NCBI RefSeq assembly: GCF_001441615.1
Contig: NZ_LAXJ01000026.1
Coordinates: forward strand, 1 to 64,000
Length of the DNA stretch: 64,000 nt
Source of the DNA: Roseovarius atlanticus
GTDB taxonomy: Bacteria > Pseudomonadota > Alphaproteobacteria > Rhodobacterales > Rhodobacteraceae
Reading direction: 5' to 3'
The notes under the pieces are model-generated. The model was not told the DNA's origin. It was given only the letters and a program-made list of their open reading frames with translations, and ran no database searches. A program made the position numbers and the translations under genes. Every line of letters begins with the position of its first letter. The first letter of the stretch is position 1. This document shows, piece after piece, positions 1 through 9,021 of this stretch.

Positions 1-249
1 CCTGACGCCATACGAATATGCTAACCGGTCAAAGGAAGACCAAAACGTGACCAAAGCTAACCTAAATTAGCGGACTCTCAAGGGAGTTGGTCAACGAGAC
101 ATGCCCAAAAAATCATTACTTCGTGTATCCGCCTTCTCCGATTGCCAAGGCGTTTCTGAATGTGGCGCCGAAGTGTCGAACCTTGTATCTTGAAACCCTG
201 CTGCTTTGGACGACGCTGCGATCTGGATTGATCCTTATCCAAGGATCGC
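1..249. other. Left-edge region without a recognisable gene
   Basis: This stretch lies downstream of the first operon, which runs on the minus strand and ends at 250. It is more AT-rich than the operon. The only open frames are short and overlap the ATPase gene antisense. I recognise no promoter, RNA or mobile element. It may be debris between clusters. Confidence 0.4.
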
Positions 250-1860
250 TCATGCCAATTGTCGATCCCATCTCGTGCCGGGCACGGCCGCCAGAAGGCT
301 GCGCGTATAGTCCTCTTTGGGATCGAGAAACACCTCGGCCACCGGGCCTATCTCCACCAGCTTGCCCTTTTGCATCACGGCCACCCGATCGCACAGCTGG
401 GCCGCCACGCGCATGTCATGGGTGATGAACATGAGCGAAAGATTCAGTCGGCTTTGCAGGTCCCGCAAAAGGTCCAGCACTTGGGCCTGGATGGAGACGT
501 CAAGCGCCGAAACCGCCTCGTCCGCAATGATAAGATCTGGATCCATCGCCAAGGCCCGGGCAATCCCGATGCGCTGTCGCTGTCCGCCGGAAAACTCGTG
601 TGGAAATCGGTCGGCGGCGCCGGCATCCAACTCGACGACTTCTAGCAGTTCACGTGCGCGGGCGTGGGCTTTCTCTTTGGACACGCCTTGCACTATGGGG
701 CCTTCGGAGAGCGCATGAAGGATCTTCTTGCGCGGATTAAGTGACGCATAAGGGTCCTGAAAAATCATTTGAACCCGGCAGCGGGCGTGGCGTAGCTCCT
801 GGGACGTGAGGCTGTTCATGTCTTGGCCGTCAAGGATGACTTCGCCGCTGTCAGCCTCCACCAGCCGAACGATTGCACGACCCACGGTGGACTTGCCCGA
901 GCCGGACTCTCCGACGATCCCCAAGACCTCGCCGCGTGCGATCGTGAAAGAGACATCGTCGATTGCGGTCACGCTGCGGGAAGCTTTGAACAGCCCGCCC
1001 GAGGTGACAAAGGTCTTGCGCAAGTTGCGGACTTCCAGCACCGGCTGCGCGCGCACAGGCTCCGGCGTCGGGACGTGATCGGACGGGATCGCTTCCAGCA
1101 GAGCTTTGGTATAGGCGTGTTGCGGATTGGCCAGAACCTCGCGCGCAGCGCCTTGTTCGACGATCTCGCCAAAGCGCATCACGATCACGCGGTCCGCGAT
1201 TTCGGCGACCACGCCGAAATCATGGGTGATGAACATCACAGCCATGCCGTGCCGAGACTGGATGGTCTTGATAAGGTCAAGGATCTTGGCCTGTGTGGTG
1301 ACGTCCAGAGCGGTTGTCGGCTCGTCGGCGATCAGGATTGCGGGATCGAGGGCCAAGGCCATGGCGATCATCGCACGTTGCCGTTGCCCGCCCGACAACT
1401 GGAACGGGTAAGCTCGGATGATCTTCTCGGGGTCGGGCAGGCCAACTTCGCGGACAAGGTCCAGCGCCTTGGCGCGACGCTGGGCCAAGCTATGGCGGTT
1501 ATGTGCCTCGAAAACCTCGGTAATCTGGTCGCCGATGCGCATCAGCGGATTAAGCGCTGTCATCGGCTCCTGGAAGATCATGCCGATCCGGTCTCCGCGC
1601 AGTTTGCGCCTTTCGTTGTCCGGGATCGCCAGAAGGTCGCTCCCTTCGAATTCGGCAGAGCCTTGGGCGACCTCAACCTGATCGGGCAGCAGCCCCATTA
1701 GGGCGTTGGCGGTCATGGATTTGCCCGACCCGGATTCGCCAACGACACAGAGGATTTCACCGGACTTCAGGTCAAAGTTCACGCTCTGAACGGCATAGTC
1801 CCGGTCCGCTCCGGGCGGCAGGGATATAGCCAGATCGCGGATCGACAGAACGGTCTCCAT
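250..1860 (-). CDS. Peptide ABC importer, fused double ATP-binding subunit (DppD-DppF type)
   Basis: This 536-residue protein carries two complete ABC ATPase domains and would power import by the adjacent permeases from the cytoplasmic face. Domain 1 has a Walker A GESGSGKS at residues 41-48, signature LSGGQ at 155-159 and Walker B ILIADE at 175-180. Domain 2 has Walker A GESGSGKS at 317-324, FSGGQ at 423-427 and IIADE at 444-448. Single-domain family members are about 330 residues, so this is the fused form common in Alphaproteobacteria. It is the last gene of the operon, one base from the permease stop. The substrate is unknown; dipeptides, opines or glutathione-like compounds are all possible for this family. 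Confidence 0.93.
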   Translation of the reverse strand: METVLSIRDLAISLPPGADRDYAVQSVNFDLKSGEILCVVGESGSGKSMTANALMGLLPDQVEVAQGSAEFEGSDLLAIPDNERRKLRGDRIGMIFQEPMTALNPLMRIGDQITEVFEAHNRHSLAQRRAKALDLVREVGLPDPEKIIRAYPFQLSGGQRQRAMIAMALALDPAILIADEPTTALDVTTQAKILDLIKTIQSRHGMAVMFITHDFGVVAEIADRVIVMRFGEIVEQGAAREVLANPQHAYTKALLEAIPSDHVPTPEPVRAQPVLEVRNLRKTFVTSGGLFKASRSVTAIDDVSFTIARGEVLGIVGESGSGKSTVGRAIVRLVEADSGEVILDGQDMNSLTSQELRHARCRVQMIFQDPYASLNPRKKILHALSEGPIVQGVSKEKAHARARELLEVVELDAGAADRFPHEFSGGQRQRIGIARALAMDPDLIIADEAVSALDVSIQAQVLDLLRDLQSRLNLSLMFITHDMRVAAQLCDRVAVMQKGKLVEIGPVAEVFLDPKEDYTRSLLAAVPGTRWDRQLA

Positions 1861-1861
1861 C

Positions 1862-2728
1862 TTAGCGCCCCTTTCTTGCCAGCCGGGGGTTCAGGGCGTC
1901 GTTCAGCCCCTCGCCAATGAGGTTCAGGGCCAGAACCGTCAGCAGGATCGCCACGCCCGGAATGAAGCTTAGCCACCAGGCCGTGCGGATCACCGTTCGT
2001 GCGGCTCCGATCATGTAGCCCCAGCTCATGATATTTGGATCCCCCAACCCCAGGAAGGACAACGAGCTTTCCAGCAGGATCGCCGTTGCCACCATCAAGG
2101 AGGCCATGACGATAATCGGTGACATCGCATTGGGCAGAATATGTCCAAAGAGAATACGGGCGTTTGATAGTCCAGCCAGCCGTGCGGCATCGACGAATTC
2201 CCGCTTGCGCAACGACAGAACCTCGGCCCGCACGAGGCGGGCGACGGGCGGCCAACTGACAATGGCGATGGCCAGCGTGATCGTCGGCAGCGTCGGTTCG
2301 AGGATCGCGACCAGGACGATGGCGAGGGCGAAGTTCGGGATCGTCTGGAAAAATTCGGTAAAGCGCATGGCGCCGTCATCCACTAGCCCTCCGTAGAAGC
2401 CCGCGAACGCCCCCAGCGGTACGCCGATCAACAGCGCCACCAGGGTCGACACCAGCCCCACGATCAGCGACACGCGCGCGCCATGCACCAACCCCGCCGC
2501 CACGTCGCGGCCCAACGTATCGGTGCCCAAGGGAAAGCCCTCGGTGCTGAACGGTTCGAGAAAGGGGCGTTGCACCATCTTCCACGGGCTTTCTGGGTAA
2601 ATCAGAGGCGCGAAGATGGCCAGGAGAACGACGCAGGTCAGGATCATCGCGCCGATCACCGCACCCCGGTTGCGGGAGAATCTTTTGAGGAAATCGATCA
2701 TGCGTGCTTCCTCAAATCCGCGGATCAA
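1862..2728 (-). CDS. Peptide ABC importer permease (DppC type)
   Basis: This is an inner-membrane permease of the binding-protein-dependent transport family, up to 288 residues. It has an N-terminal OppC-like segment and several hydrophobic helices. The EAA loop is seen around AARLAGLSNARILFGHILPN, which contacts the ATPase. The open frame starts at 2728 and overlaps the upstream permease by 17 bases. A second ATG at 2701 (MIDFLKRF) gives a shorter N-terminus and no overlap, so the exact start is uncertain. It would pair with the DppB-type subunit to form the channel. Confidence 0.9.
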   Translation of the reverse strand: MIRGFEEARMIDFLKRFSRNRGAVIGAMILTCVVLLAIFAPLIYPESPWKMVQRPFLEPFSTEGFPLGTDTLGRDVAAGLVHGARVSLIVGLVSTLVALLIGVPLGAFAGFYGGLVDDGAMRFTEFFQTIPNFALAIVLVAILEPTLPTITLAIAIVSWPPVARLVRAEVLSLRKREFVDAARLAGLSNARILFGHILPNAMSPIIVMASLMVATAILLESSLSFLGLGDPNIMSWGYMIGAARTVIRTAWWLSFIPGVAILLTVLALNLIGEGLNDALNPRLARKGR

Positions 2729-3677
2729 TCAGCCGATACACGATATCGGTGATTATGTTGAAGGCGATCACCATGGCCGCCGAGACAAGGAACACACCGA
2801 GGAGTGTGTTGTAGTCCCGTGCGGTCAGGCTCTCGAACATGAGGCGACCGATGCCGGGCCATGCGAACACGGTCTCGGTCAGAACGGCACCGCCCACCAG
2901 TTGCCCCGCCTGAAGACCGGCCAGTGTGACGACGGGCAAGAGGGCATTGCGCAGTATGTGACGACGCCGGATTGTTCCCTCGCGCAGACCCTTGGCGCGG
3001 GCCGTCTTGACGAAATCCATCTGGCTGACTTCGAGAACCGAGGACCGGGTCATCCGCAGGTAAACTGCCATGAAGAACAGCCCCAGCGTCAGCGCCGGCA
3101 GGAAGAGGTGTTTCAGCCGGTCCAGCACAGCGGTCATGCCGGTGTATTCAGCGCCGACGGTTTCGTATCCGAAGGCCGGGAACCAGCCCAGATGCACCGA
3201 GAACAGCACGACGGCCATCAGCGCTACCCAGAAAAGCGGTGTGGCATAAAACAGCAATGCCATGGTGGTGATCGCAGTATCGCTCCATTTGCCCTGCCGT
3301 GCGGCGGCGGCAAGGCCGAACACGATCCCCAGAAGCAGGGACATGCCAAAGGCGGTCATCGTAAGTAACAGCGTCGCGGGCAACCGGTCCAGGATCAGGT
3401 CCAGCACGGGCATCTGTTGACGATAGGAGTAGCCGAGGTCCAGTTGCACGACGCCTGAGACGTAGTTCCAGAACTGTACATAAAGCGGCTGATCCAGCCC
3501 GAACTGACGGCGCAGTTGTTGGATGAATTGTTCGTCCGCGGCGCCTGCCTCGCCCGCCATGACCATGGCTGGGTCGCCTGGGGCGGCATGGATCAGGAAG
3601 AAATTCAGTACGACAACCAGCAAAAGCGTGATGACGGCTTTGGCGGTGCGGCCAAATATGGCGGCGGCAAGATTCAT
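2712..3677 (-). CDS. Peptide ABC importer permease (DppB type)
   Basis: The 321-residue product has a DppB-like N-terminal helix (residues about 10-30) and an extracytoplasmic segment with the family pattern DPAMVMAGEAGAADEQFIQQ. The remaining helices lead to an EAA loop near TARAKGLREGTIRRRHILRN. It is transcribed after the SBP gene, from which it is separated by 92 bases containing a perfect 9-bp stem-loop. With the DppC-type subunit it would form the transmembrane channel. Confidence 0.92.
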   Translation of the reverse strand: MNLAAAIFGRTAKAVITLLLVVVLNFFLIHAAPGDPAMVMAGEAGAADEQFIQQLRRQFGLDQPLYVQFWNYVSGVVQLDLGYSYRQQMPVLDLILDRLPATLLLTMTAFGMSLLLGIVFGLAAAARQGKWSDTAITTMALLFYATPLFWVALMAVVLFSVHLGWFPAFGYETVGAEYTGMTAVLDRLKHLFLPALTLGLFFMAVYLRMTRSSVLEVSQMDFVKTARAKGLREGTIRRRHILRNALLPVVTLAGLQAGQLVGGAVLTETVFAWPGIGRLMFESLTARDYNTLLGVFLVSAAMVIAFNIITDIVYRLIDPRI

Positions 3678-3724
3678 TGTCTGGGCCTGCTCGGTTCGCG
3701 ATTGGCGTCAGGGGCCGAATGGAG

Positions 3725-3750
3725 GCTGGCCCGGGTGATTTCGGGCCAGC
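3725..3750 (-). terminator. Intercistronic stem-loop between SBP and permease
   Basis: GCTGGCCCG at 3725-3733 pairs perfectly with CGGGCCAGC at 3742-3750 around an 8-base loop. It sits between the SBP stop (3770) and the permease start (3677), with no T-tract. It probably stabilises the SBP message or attenuates read-through, so that the SBP is made in excess of the permeases. Confidence 0.6.
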
Positions 3751-3769
3751 TCTGCATGCTTATCCGGAT

Positions 3770-5314
3770 TTATTGCTCGACCCACGCGTCGCGCAATCCG
3801 TCATTCACACCGATGGCGGTGGTCACGAGGTCCTGCACATCGCAGCGATAGATCGTTGGAAACTCGATCTCCAGCAGCCAGGCAACCGGCACGTCATCAA
3901 CAAGTTGCTTCTGCACCTTGGAATAGATTTCCTGGCGTTCTTCCGGGGTGGCTGCCGTGGCAGCCTCGGCGAACATCTCGTCCACCTCTGGGTTTTCATA
4001 GCCGGCGACGTTGTTCCAAGGGCTGCCCTTGGCGATGTTGGACGAAAGATAGCTGCGCGCGACACCCAAGGCCGGATCGCCGTACTGATAGAGGTAGGTG
4101 AAGGCGATATCGAAATCCCACTCGGCCTGTTTCTGGTTCCAGCCGGCGACGTCGGTCGCCACCACTTCGACGTTGACGCCCACCTCTTCAAGGTTCTGCT
4201 TCATCGCCTCGGCCCAGCGTTGCCATGTCTCGCCGTAGGGCAAAGGCAGGATGCGCACGGCTTCCCCGTCATAGCCTGCGGCCTCCAGATGCTCGCGTGC
4301 CTTGTCGGGGTTATGGTCGTACATGATCGTGTCGTCGGTGTAGAAATTCGTCTTGGACGACACCGGACTGGTGGCGACCGTACCGAACCCGTTCCAGATC
4401 ACATCCTTCACGAACTCGCGGTCCATGGCGTACATCACAGCTTTGCGGAAATCCTTGTTTGCCGTGGCCCCTTCGCGATTGTTCATCCACGCCATCGCAT
4501 GGGGCGCGAAATACTCCCACCCTTGGCCGGTGGAACAGACGCCTTCCATCTCGGTCAGGCGTTTCACGTCCCAGTTTTCGACAGAGCCACCGGGCAGCAC
4601 GTCGACCTCGCCATTCTCGAACGCTACCGCACGCGAGGCGGCGTCGGGAATGACGCGGTAGAACACCTCGTCCAGATAGGGCTGTCCGTCCAGGTAGTAA
4701 TCCTCGTTCTTCACGAGGTGGATATAGCTACCTTTCTCCCACTCATTGAACTTGTACGGGCCGGTACCAATCGGCGTGTTGTTCGCTTCGTTGTTGGCGA
4801 AATCTGTCCCCTCGTAGATATGCTTGGGGATCATCGGCATGGTTCCGGCCTCGAAGACGCCGATGAATGGGCCAAAAGGGTTCTTCAGCTTGAAGACGAC
4901 GGTGTGATCGTCCGGCGCGGTCACGGATTCAACGTGTTCCAAGCTGACCCGAAGTCGCGCATGGGTTTCACGCAGGAAGGTGTCGACCGAAAACACCACA
5001 TCCTCGGCAGTGAAAGGCTCTCCATCATGCCAAGTCACCCCGTCCTGAAGAGTGAAAGTGTAGGTTAGCGCATCGTCGGAAATCTCCCACGACTTGGCCA
5101 GCGACGGCATCGGGTTCAGGTCGGTGTCATAGCGCAGAAGGCTTTCGTAAATGTCGCCCGCAACCAGCTGCGTCGGTCCGTTTTGCACGAGACCCAGCAT
5201 CAGGCTGGGCGGTTCGGGTTGCACCACGATGTCAAGCCGGCCGCCAGTGTCTTGTGCCACTGTCGGCAGCGCAAGCCCGAGGTACAGAATTGAGGCTGTC
5301 AGTGTCTTTTTCAT
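3770..5314 (-). CDS. Peptide ABC importer periplasmic substrate-binding protein (SBP family 5)
   Basis: This 514-residue protein has a Sec signal peptide (Lys-rich start, hydrophobic core, AQD at about 20-22). It has typical SBP_bac_5 features: an N-terminal LAKSWEISDDALTYTFTLQD segment, a WHDGEPFTAEDVVFS segment, and NTPIGTGPYKFNEWEKGSY. It would capture the ligand in the periplasm and deliver it to the permeases encoded downstream. It is the first gene of the minus-strand operon. Ligand cannot be assigned from sequence alone; the family covers di- and oligopeptides, nickel chelates, opines and glutathione. Confidence 0.93.
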   Translation of the reverse strand: MKKTLTASILYLGLALPTVAQDTGGRLDIVVQPEPPSLMLGLVQNGPTQLVAGDIYESLLRYDTDLNPMPSLAKSWEISDDALTYTFTLQDGVTWHDGEPFTAEDVVFSVDTFLRETHARLRVSLEHVESVTAPDDHTVVFKLKNPFGPFIGVFEAGTMPMIPKHIYEGTDFANNEANNTPIGTGPYKFNEWEKGSYIHLVKNEDYYLDGQPYLDEVFYRVIPDAASRAVAFENGEVDVLPGGSVENWDVKRLTEMEGVCSTGQGWEYFAPHAMAWMNNREGATANKDFRKAVMYAMDREFVKDVIWNGFGTVATSPVSSKTNFYTDDTIMYDHNPDKAREHLEAAGYDGEAVRILPLPYGETWQRWAEAMKQNLEEVGVNVEVVATDVAGWNQKQAEWDFDIAFTYLYQYGDPALGVARSYLSSNIAKGSPWNNVAGYENPEVDEMFAEAATAATPEERQEIYSKVQKQLVDDVPVAWLLEIEFPTIYRCDVQDLVTTAIGVNDGLRDAWVEQ

Positions 5315-5724
5315 CTAAGTCTCCCTGTTGCTGTTCGCGATGGTCACCTCACCGGGCTTTCAAATGACCGCCCGGTTGTGCTGATAGCACGCGAATTTTC
5401 CGTTACACACCGCGTGCCGGTTACCGGTCTAGCGGAGTGTTCGGCGTTTGTGATTGCCTCCGTTGTGTAGGCGTCTGGCATACCCGAGGTTCATAGGCGG
5501 GTCGGTCGGGAGTCAAGGCGGTTTGTCAGTTGATGAAAATCTGATTTCCAAAATCAAGGTTTTAGCACAAGCACGAAGCAGCCTTTTTGGGCAGTTCTGG
5601 CGTGATGCCAACACGGATCAAGGCGTTGATTAACTTCTGGGGCCGATTAGAGGCGGCAGGGTCTATTGGAAAAAGAACGCGCATACAGCAATCCGCGATG
5701 AGCGGGGACTTGGTCATATAGGTA
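5315..5724. other. Intergenic region upstream of the first importer operon
   Basis: This 410-base gap separates the SBP start from a gene remnant on the other strand. It should contain the promoter of the importer operon, but I could not fix a convincing -35/-10 pair. Composition is lower in GC than the flanking genes. No RNA or intact gene is recognisable. Part of it may be degraded DNA from the same event that left the truncated dehydrogenase beside it. Confidence 0.4.
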
Positions 5725-5907
5725 TTGATTCAACGCGCTTTCACCTACGGGCTCGGCGCGATGGGTCGAGAGGGCGTGACCGAGGCACTCAAGATCATCC
5801 ACAAGGAACTGGACGTCTCCATGGCGCTCTGCGGTCATCAGGACGTCACCAAGGTCGACCGAGATATCCTTATGACTCCAAAGGATTTCACCAGCGATTG
5901 GGTTTGA
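5725..5907 (+). pseudogene. 3' fragment of an FMN-dependent L-lactate / alpha-hydroxy-acid dehydrogenase gene
   Basis: The frame from about 5734 encodes RAFTYGLGAMGREGVTEAL followed by IIHKELDVSMALCGHQDVTK and a stop at 5905-5907. This matches the extreme C-terminus of LldD-type enzymes, where RAxxYGLGAxGxxGV is part of the FMN phosphate-binding end of the barrel. Roughly 50-60 of about 380 residues remain and the catalytic His/Arg region is absent upstream, so this is a truncated remnant. No functional start is apparent; the nominal start is TTG. Confidence 0.75.
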
Positions 5908-5997
5908 GGTCTGACCCAGGGCTTGCTCCCGGTCTCTCGCACGCGATGTGCCTCAGGGTCCCGGGAAGAACTCCTCTGTCTTTCCCGAAAGCTTGTA

Positions 5998-6729
5998 CTA
6001 CGCGAGGCCCAGCCATTCCTTGGCTGCTCTATCTGTCATGTCCAGCCCCTCGGTAAACTCATAGAAATAAAGCGGATCAAAGGGCGGAATCCAGCGGTAG
6101 TCTACAGGGTAAGGTACCGGTTCGACTTTGTTGGCCCGAAACACGCCGATCGTGCGCGACAGGCGCGCGGCGGAGGTTACAAGCCACCAAGTTTTGTCTT
6201 TGTCCTGCTGCATGAGCGCGATCGAGTTCTGTATGCGATCTTGGGTCGAGGCTGAGAGACCGTCCACTTCGATGCGGTCTTCGGAGACGCCGAAGAGGAC
6301 CATCAGCCGTTTCATGCCATCTGCCTCGCGCAAGGGTTCAAACGGAAAGTTTCCGCCATGACCCGCGCTAACAATGACACGTGCCTCGGGAAATTGGCGT
6401 GCCAAAAAGGTTGCTGCAAACACCGTTTCCGCCCCGTCGCGGAACCCCACCGGCGATCCGGTCGTTCCGGCATAGACTTCGGACACGCCGCTGCCGATCA
6501 CCACGATCCCGACGGGCGGCGCGGCGGCGTCCGGATCCGCCGCGACGAACCGCTGTTCCAGAGGGGCAACAAGACCTTCGCCGGCCGACGTGTAGCCGAA
6601 AATCAGGAACCCAGCCATCGAAAGAGCGATGCAGAAACGCCCGGATGCGAGCTTGCGAAGCACCAACAGCGCAGGCCCCAAGATCCCGAGCAGAAAAAAG
6701 AGATTCGAGGGCACGAGGACAAATCGCAA
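5998..6729 (-). CDS. YdcF/SanA-like DUF218 membrane protein
   Basis: This protein of about 243 residues has two N-terminal hydrophobic helices and then a DUF218 domain. GIVVIGSGVSEVYAG opens the domain, followed by ARVIVSAGHGG, then SASTQDRIQNSIAL and WWLVTSAARLSRTIGVFRA, all family-typical. DUF218 proteins act in envelope or polysaccharide metabolism in several bacteria, though the chemistry is poorly defined. It is the last gene of the polysaccharide cluster. The start is unclear: TTG at 6729 is the best standard codon, but the frame stays open upstream and an ATT at 6745-6747 follows a good GGGAGAGG ribosome-binding sequence. Confidence 0.8.
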   Translation of the reverse strand: MRFVLVPSNLFFLLGILGPALLVLRKLASGRFCIALSMAGFLIFGYTSAGEGLVAPLEQRFVAADPDAAAPPVGIVVIGSGVSEVYAGTTGSPVGFRDGAETVFAATFLARQFPEARVIVSAGHGGNFPFEPLREADGMKRLMVLFGVSEDRIEVDGLSASTQDRIQNSIALMQQDKDKTWWLVTSAARLSRTIGVFRANKVEPVPYPVDYRWIPPFDPLYFYEFTEGLDMTDRAAKEWLGLA

Positions 6730-6766
6730 CAGATCGAAGAGGCTAATCGTGCCTCTCCCGACTGGA

Positions 6767-7966
6767 TCAGGTTTTGGTCAATAGACTCTTGCATATGTAG
6801 TTCTCGGTGCGCCGCTTGAACGTCGCCTCAAAGCTATGCTGGATCGCGAAGGCGCGTGCCTTCTGAGCGGCGATGGCTAGGCGCTCACGGTCGGCGTGCA
6901 GCTCTGCGATGACCTGCGCAAGCTTCCCGGCATCTTTCATCGGCGCGAGAAACCCAGCCCCAGACAATCGCTGGAAGCCGCAGAACGCTTCGTTGTCAAA
7001 CCCGGCTATGGGCACGCCGCACGAACTGACCTCTGAATACGTGCTCGACGGGTCTCCCTGAGGATGGCAACACACGAAAAGATCCGGGACCTCCTTGAGG
7101 AAAGGTACCCAGCCGCTGCGAAAATCGATCGGTGCATGGATGGTCACGTGATCCTGTAGCGCATAACGCTCGATCGCACTTCGGAGGGCAGGCTCGTCGG
7201 GACCCGTTCCATAGATCGCAAGCTGGAAGGGCACGCCGTGATCGCGCAGCTCTCGGGCGACCTCGGGCAGGTACAGCGCGCCCTTCATCGGCACGAACCG
7301 CCCCCCGAAAACAAGTCGCAACGGCGCGCCCTGGCGCAGTTGTTCGGCTTTGCGCCGTAGCTCCTGAGGCGTAATCACATCCATCTCGCGTACTCGGTTA
7401 TCGAAATAAAGGAATGCTTCCGGACAGATTGGACGGTAGGCGTCGAATGTGGGCGTACCATTGCACTGAAGACCGGCGGAAAGTTTGATGAGGCGTCGCC
7501 TAACGCGTTCCGTTTTCCACGCCCACTGCTTGCGCCTCATGGCCACGATCGGGTTGGCGACTTGGGCGTCGATGATCTGCCATTCGGTCTTCAGCGTATA
7601 TTCCGACACCTGAACAACCGGCACCCCGATCCGGTTACATAAATCCGTAGTCGACTTTTCTTGTGGCGAAAGTGAACCTACAACCAGAGCAGCGGATTTA
7701 AGTCGTTCCGCAAGCTCGGCTGGCGATCGCGGCAAAAGCTCGATCCGGTGCGACCCGTCCTGCCCGTCTACCTCGACATGGTCCATGTCCGACGAAGGCT
7801 TGTCCGAGAGCTTGAAAAGGCTGATCACCGTTCCCGGCCAGGATTTCGCATACTCGTTGGCCCCGTCCACGTATTTCTGCGTTACCACCAAACGCCCCTG
7901 CTCTGTCCGGTGTGCCTTGAGGATCGGCATTAGGACGAGGTCGGTGGGTCTTGATCCGGTTGTCAT
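6767..7966 (-). CDS. Glycosyltransferase, GT4-like (GT-B fold)
   Basis: The 399-residue product has a C-terminal glycosyltransferase group 1 domain. GGRFVPMKGALYLPEVA lies at the start of the nucleotide-sugar-binding half, followed by FQLAIYGTGPDEPAL and then DLFVCCHPQGDPSSTYSEV with the conserved acidic E-x7-E-like region. It probably transfers a sugar to a lipid-linked or exported glycan in the cytoplasm. It overlaps the upstream GT61 gene by 4 bases, so the two are translationally coupled. Donor and acceptor cannot be predicted. Confidence 0.85.
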   Translation of the reverse strand: MTTGSRPTDLVLMPILKAHRTEQGRLVVTQKYVDGANEYAKSWPGTVISLFKLSDKPSSDMDHVEVDGQDGSHRIELLPRSPAELAERLKSAALVVGSLSPQEKSTTDLCNRIGVPVVQVSEYTLKTEWQIIDAQVANPIVAMRRKQWAWKTERVRRRLIKLSAGLQCNGTPTFDAYRPICPEAFLYFDNRVREMDVITPQELRRKAEQLRQGAPLRLVFGGRFVPMKGALYLPEVARELRDHGVPFQLAIYGTGPDEPALRSAIERYALQDHVTIHAPIDFRSGWVPFLKEVPDLFVCCHPQGDPSSTYSEVSSCGVPIAGFDNEAFCGFQRLSGAGFLAPMKDAGKLAQVIAELHADRERLAIAAQKARAFAIQHSFEATFKRRTENYICKSLLTKT

Positions 7967-9021
7967 GCGAGCCTATCCAAAAGCCGGTCGAGATCATCGA
8001 GATCGACGCTGAAGCCGCCCTCGGCCGGATCTCCGACGAGAAAAGCGAAGCGCATGTCCATGCAGTCTGCGAATTCCTTGTATGGTGTGGCGAAACGGTC
8101 TGGAGGCTCAAGCACAAGGAAAGCGCCGTCGCCAGCCATGCTGTAGATCGCATGCGACAAGTGGCTGCCCTCGACACTGACGATCAGACGCGCGTCAAGC
8201 AGGCGTCGTGAGGTCTCCTCCGCGCTCAGCCGGGCCGGCTCGACGATTTCGAAACCGCGCTTTTCCAGATGAGCCTCAAGCGCCGGTTCGTTTGCCACAA
8301 GCCGAGACTCTCCGGTCGCCCCGCGCTTGAGATATACGAGACCAATCCGCTTTTCATCGGCGGTGTCCAGCGCGGTGCGCAGACGCTTGCGAAGCGTGTC
8401 ATAGCGGCTGCGCTTGGAGGCATTCTGAGCGAAATCAGTATAAACGACGAGTTCGTCCGCGCGCGCGAGGTGCACCACCTGCGGTCGCGGCAGGTCGAGC
8501 AACTGCCGATAGCCGGCTTCGTGCTCGTAGACTTTCGTTTCAAGGACAATCGGCGTTTCTTCGGGATCCGGGAGCAAGGCCAGTGGGAAATCATCGAGCA
8601 CAAAATTACCGAAGAAATTGCTGCCGGGACTGTTCGAGACCAGATGCGCGCGGCTGAGCCGCATGCGCTTGGATCGGTGCGTGTTGAGCAGCCGTTCTTC
8701 GCCGAACCCACGCTCTCCCTTGTGTGCGCCGCAATAGAGCCAAGCACCATTGAGCCGCGCGTCACGCAGCAGATAGGCGACCGTCGCTGAATGAAGGATC
8801 GTCTCGCCATGCACGCGGGGTTTCTCGTACTCCCACGACGTCCAGGGGGAAAAGGCGGTGATTTTGTCCAGCGCGCCTTCGAGAAAGATCGCGGGCGGAG
8901 ACGCGGCTTTGTGCTCGGGTGATATTTCCCAGCTGTCGCTGGCGACCTCTTCCACAGAAAGTCGGCGTGCGGTTCGCGTTCGGTGCATGCCCCACACGAG
9001 CAAATCAGTATTGAGCCTCAT
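7963..9021 (-). CDS. Glycosyltransferase family 61-like (DUF563) protein
   Basis: I place the start at ATG 9021 (MRLNTDLLVWGM), which overlaps the upstream stop in an ATGA junction; the frame is open further upstream. The 352-residue product shows the GT61/DUF563 pattern: a SPGSNFFGNFVLDDFPLAL region, then VYLKRGATGESRLVANEPAL, and the conserved C-terminal VSVEGSHLSHAIYSMAGDG. Such enzymes transfer sugars in capsule or exopolysaccharide synthesis. Its neighbours are another glycosyltransferase and a sugar aminotransferase. Confidence 0.8.
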   Translation of the reverse strand: MRLNTDLLVWGMHRTRTARRLSVEEVASDSWEISPEHKAASPPAIFLEGALDKITAFSPWTSWEYEKPRVHGETILHSATVAYLLRDARLNGAWLYCGAHKGERGFGEERLLNTHRSKRMRLSRAHLVSNSPGSNFFGNFVLDDFPLALLPDPEETPIVLETKVYEHEAGYRQLLDLPRPQVVHLARADELVVYTDFAQNASKRSRYDTLRKRLRTALDTADEKRIGLVYLKRGATGESRLVANEPALEAHLEKRGFEIVEPARLSAEETSRRLLDARLIVSVEGSHLSHAIYSMAGDGAFLVLEPPDRFATPYKEFADCMDMRFAFLVGDPAEGGFSVDLDDLDRLLDRLA

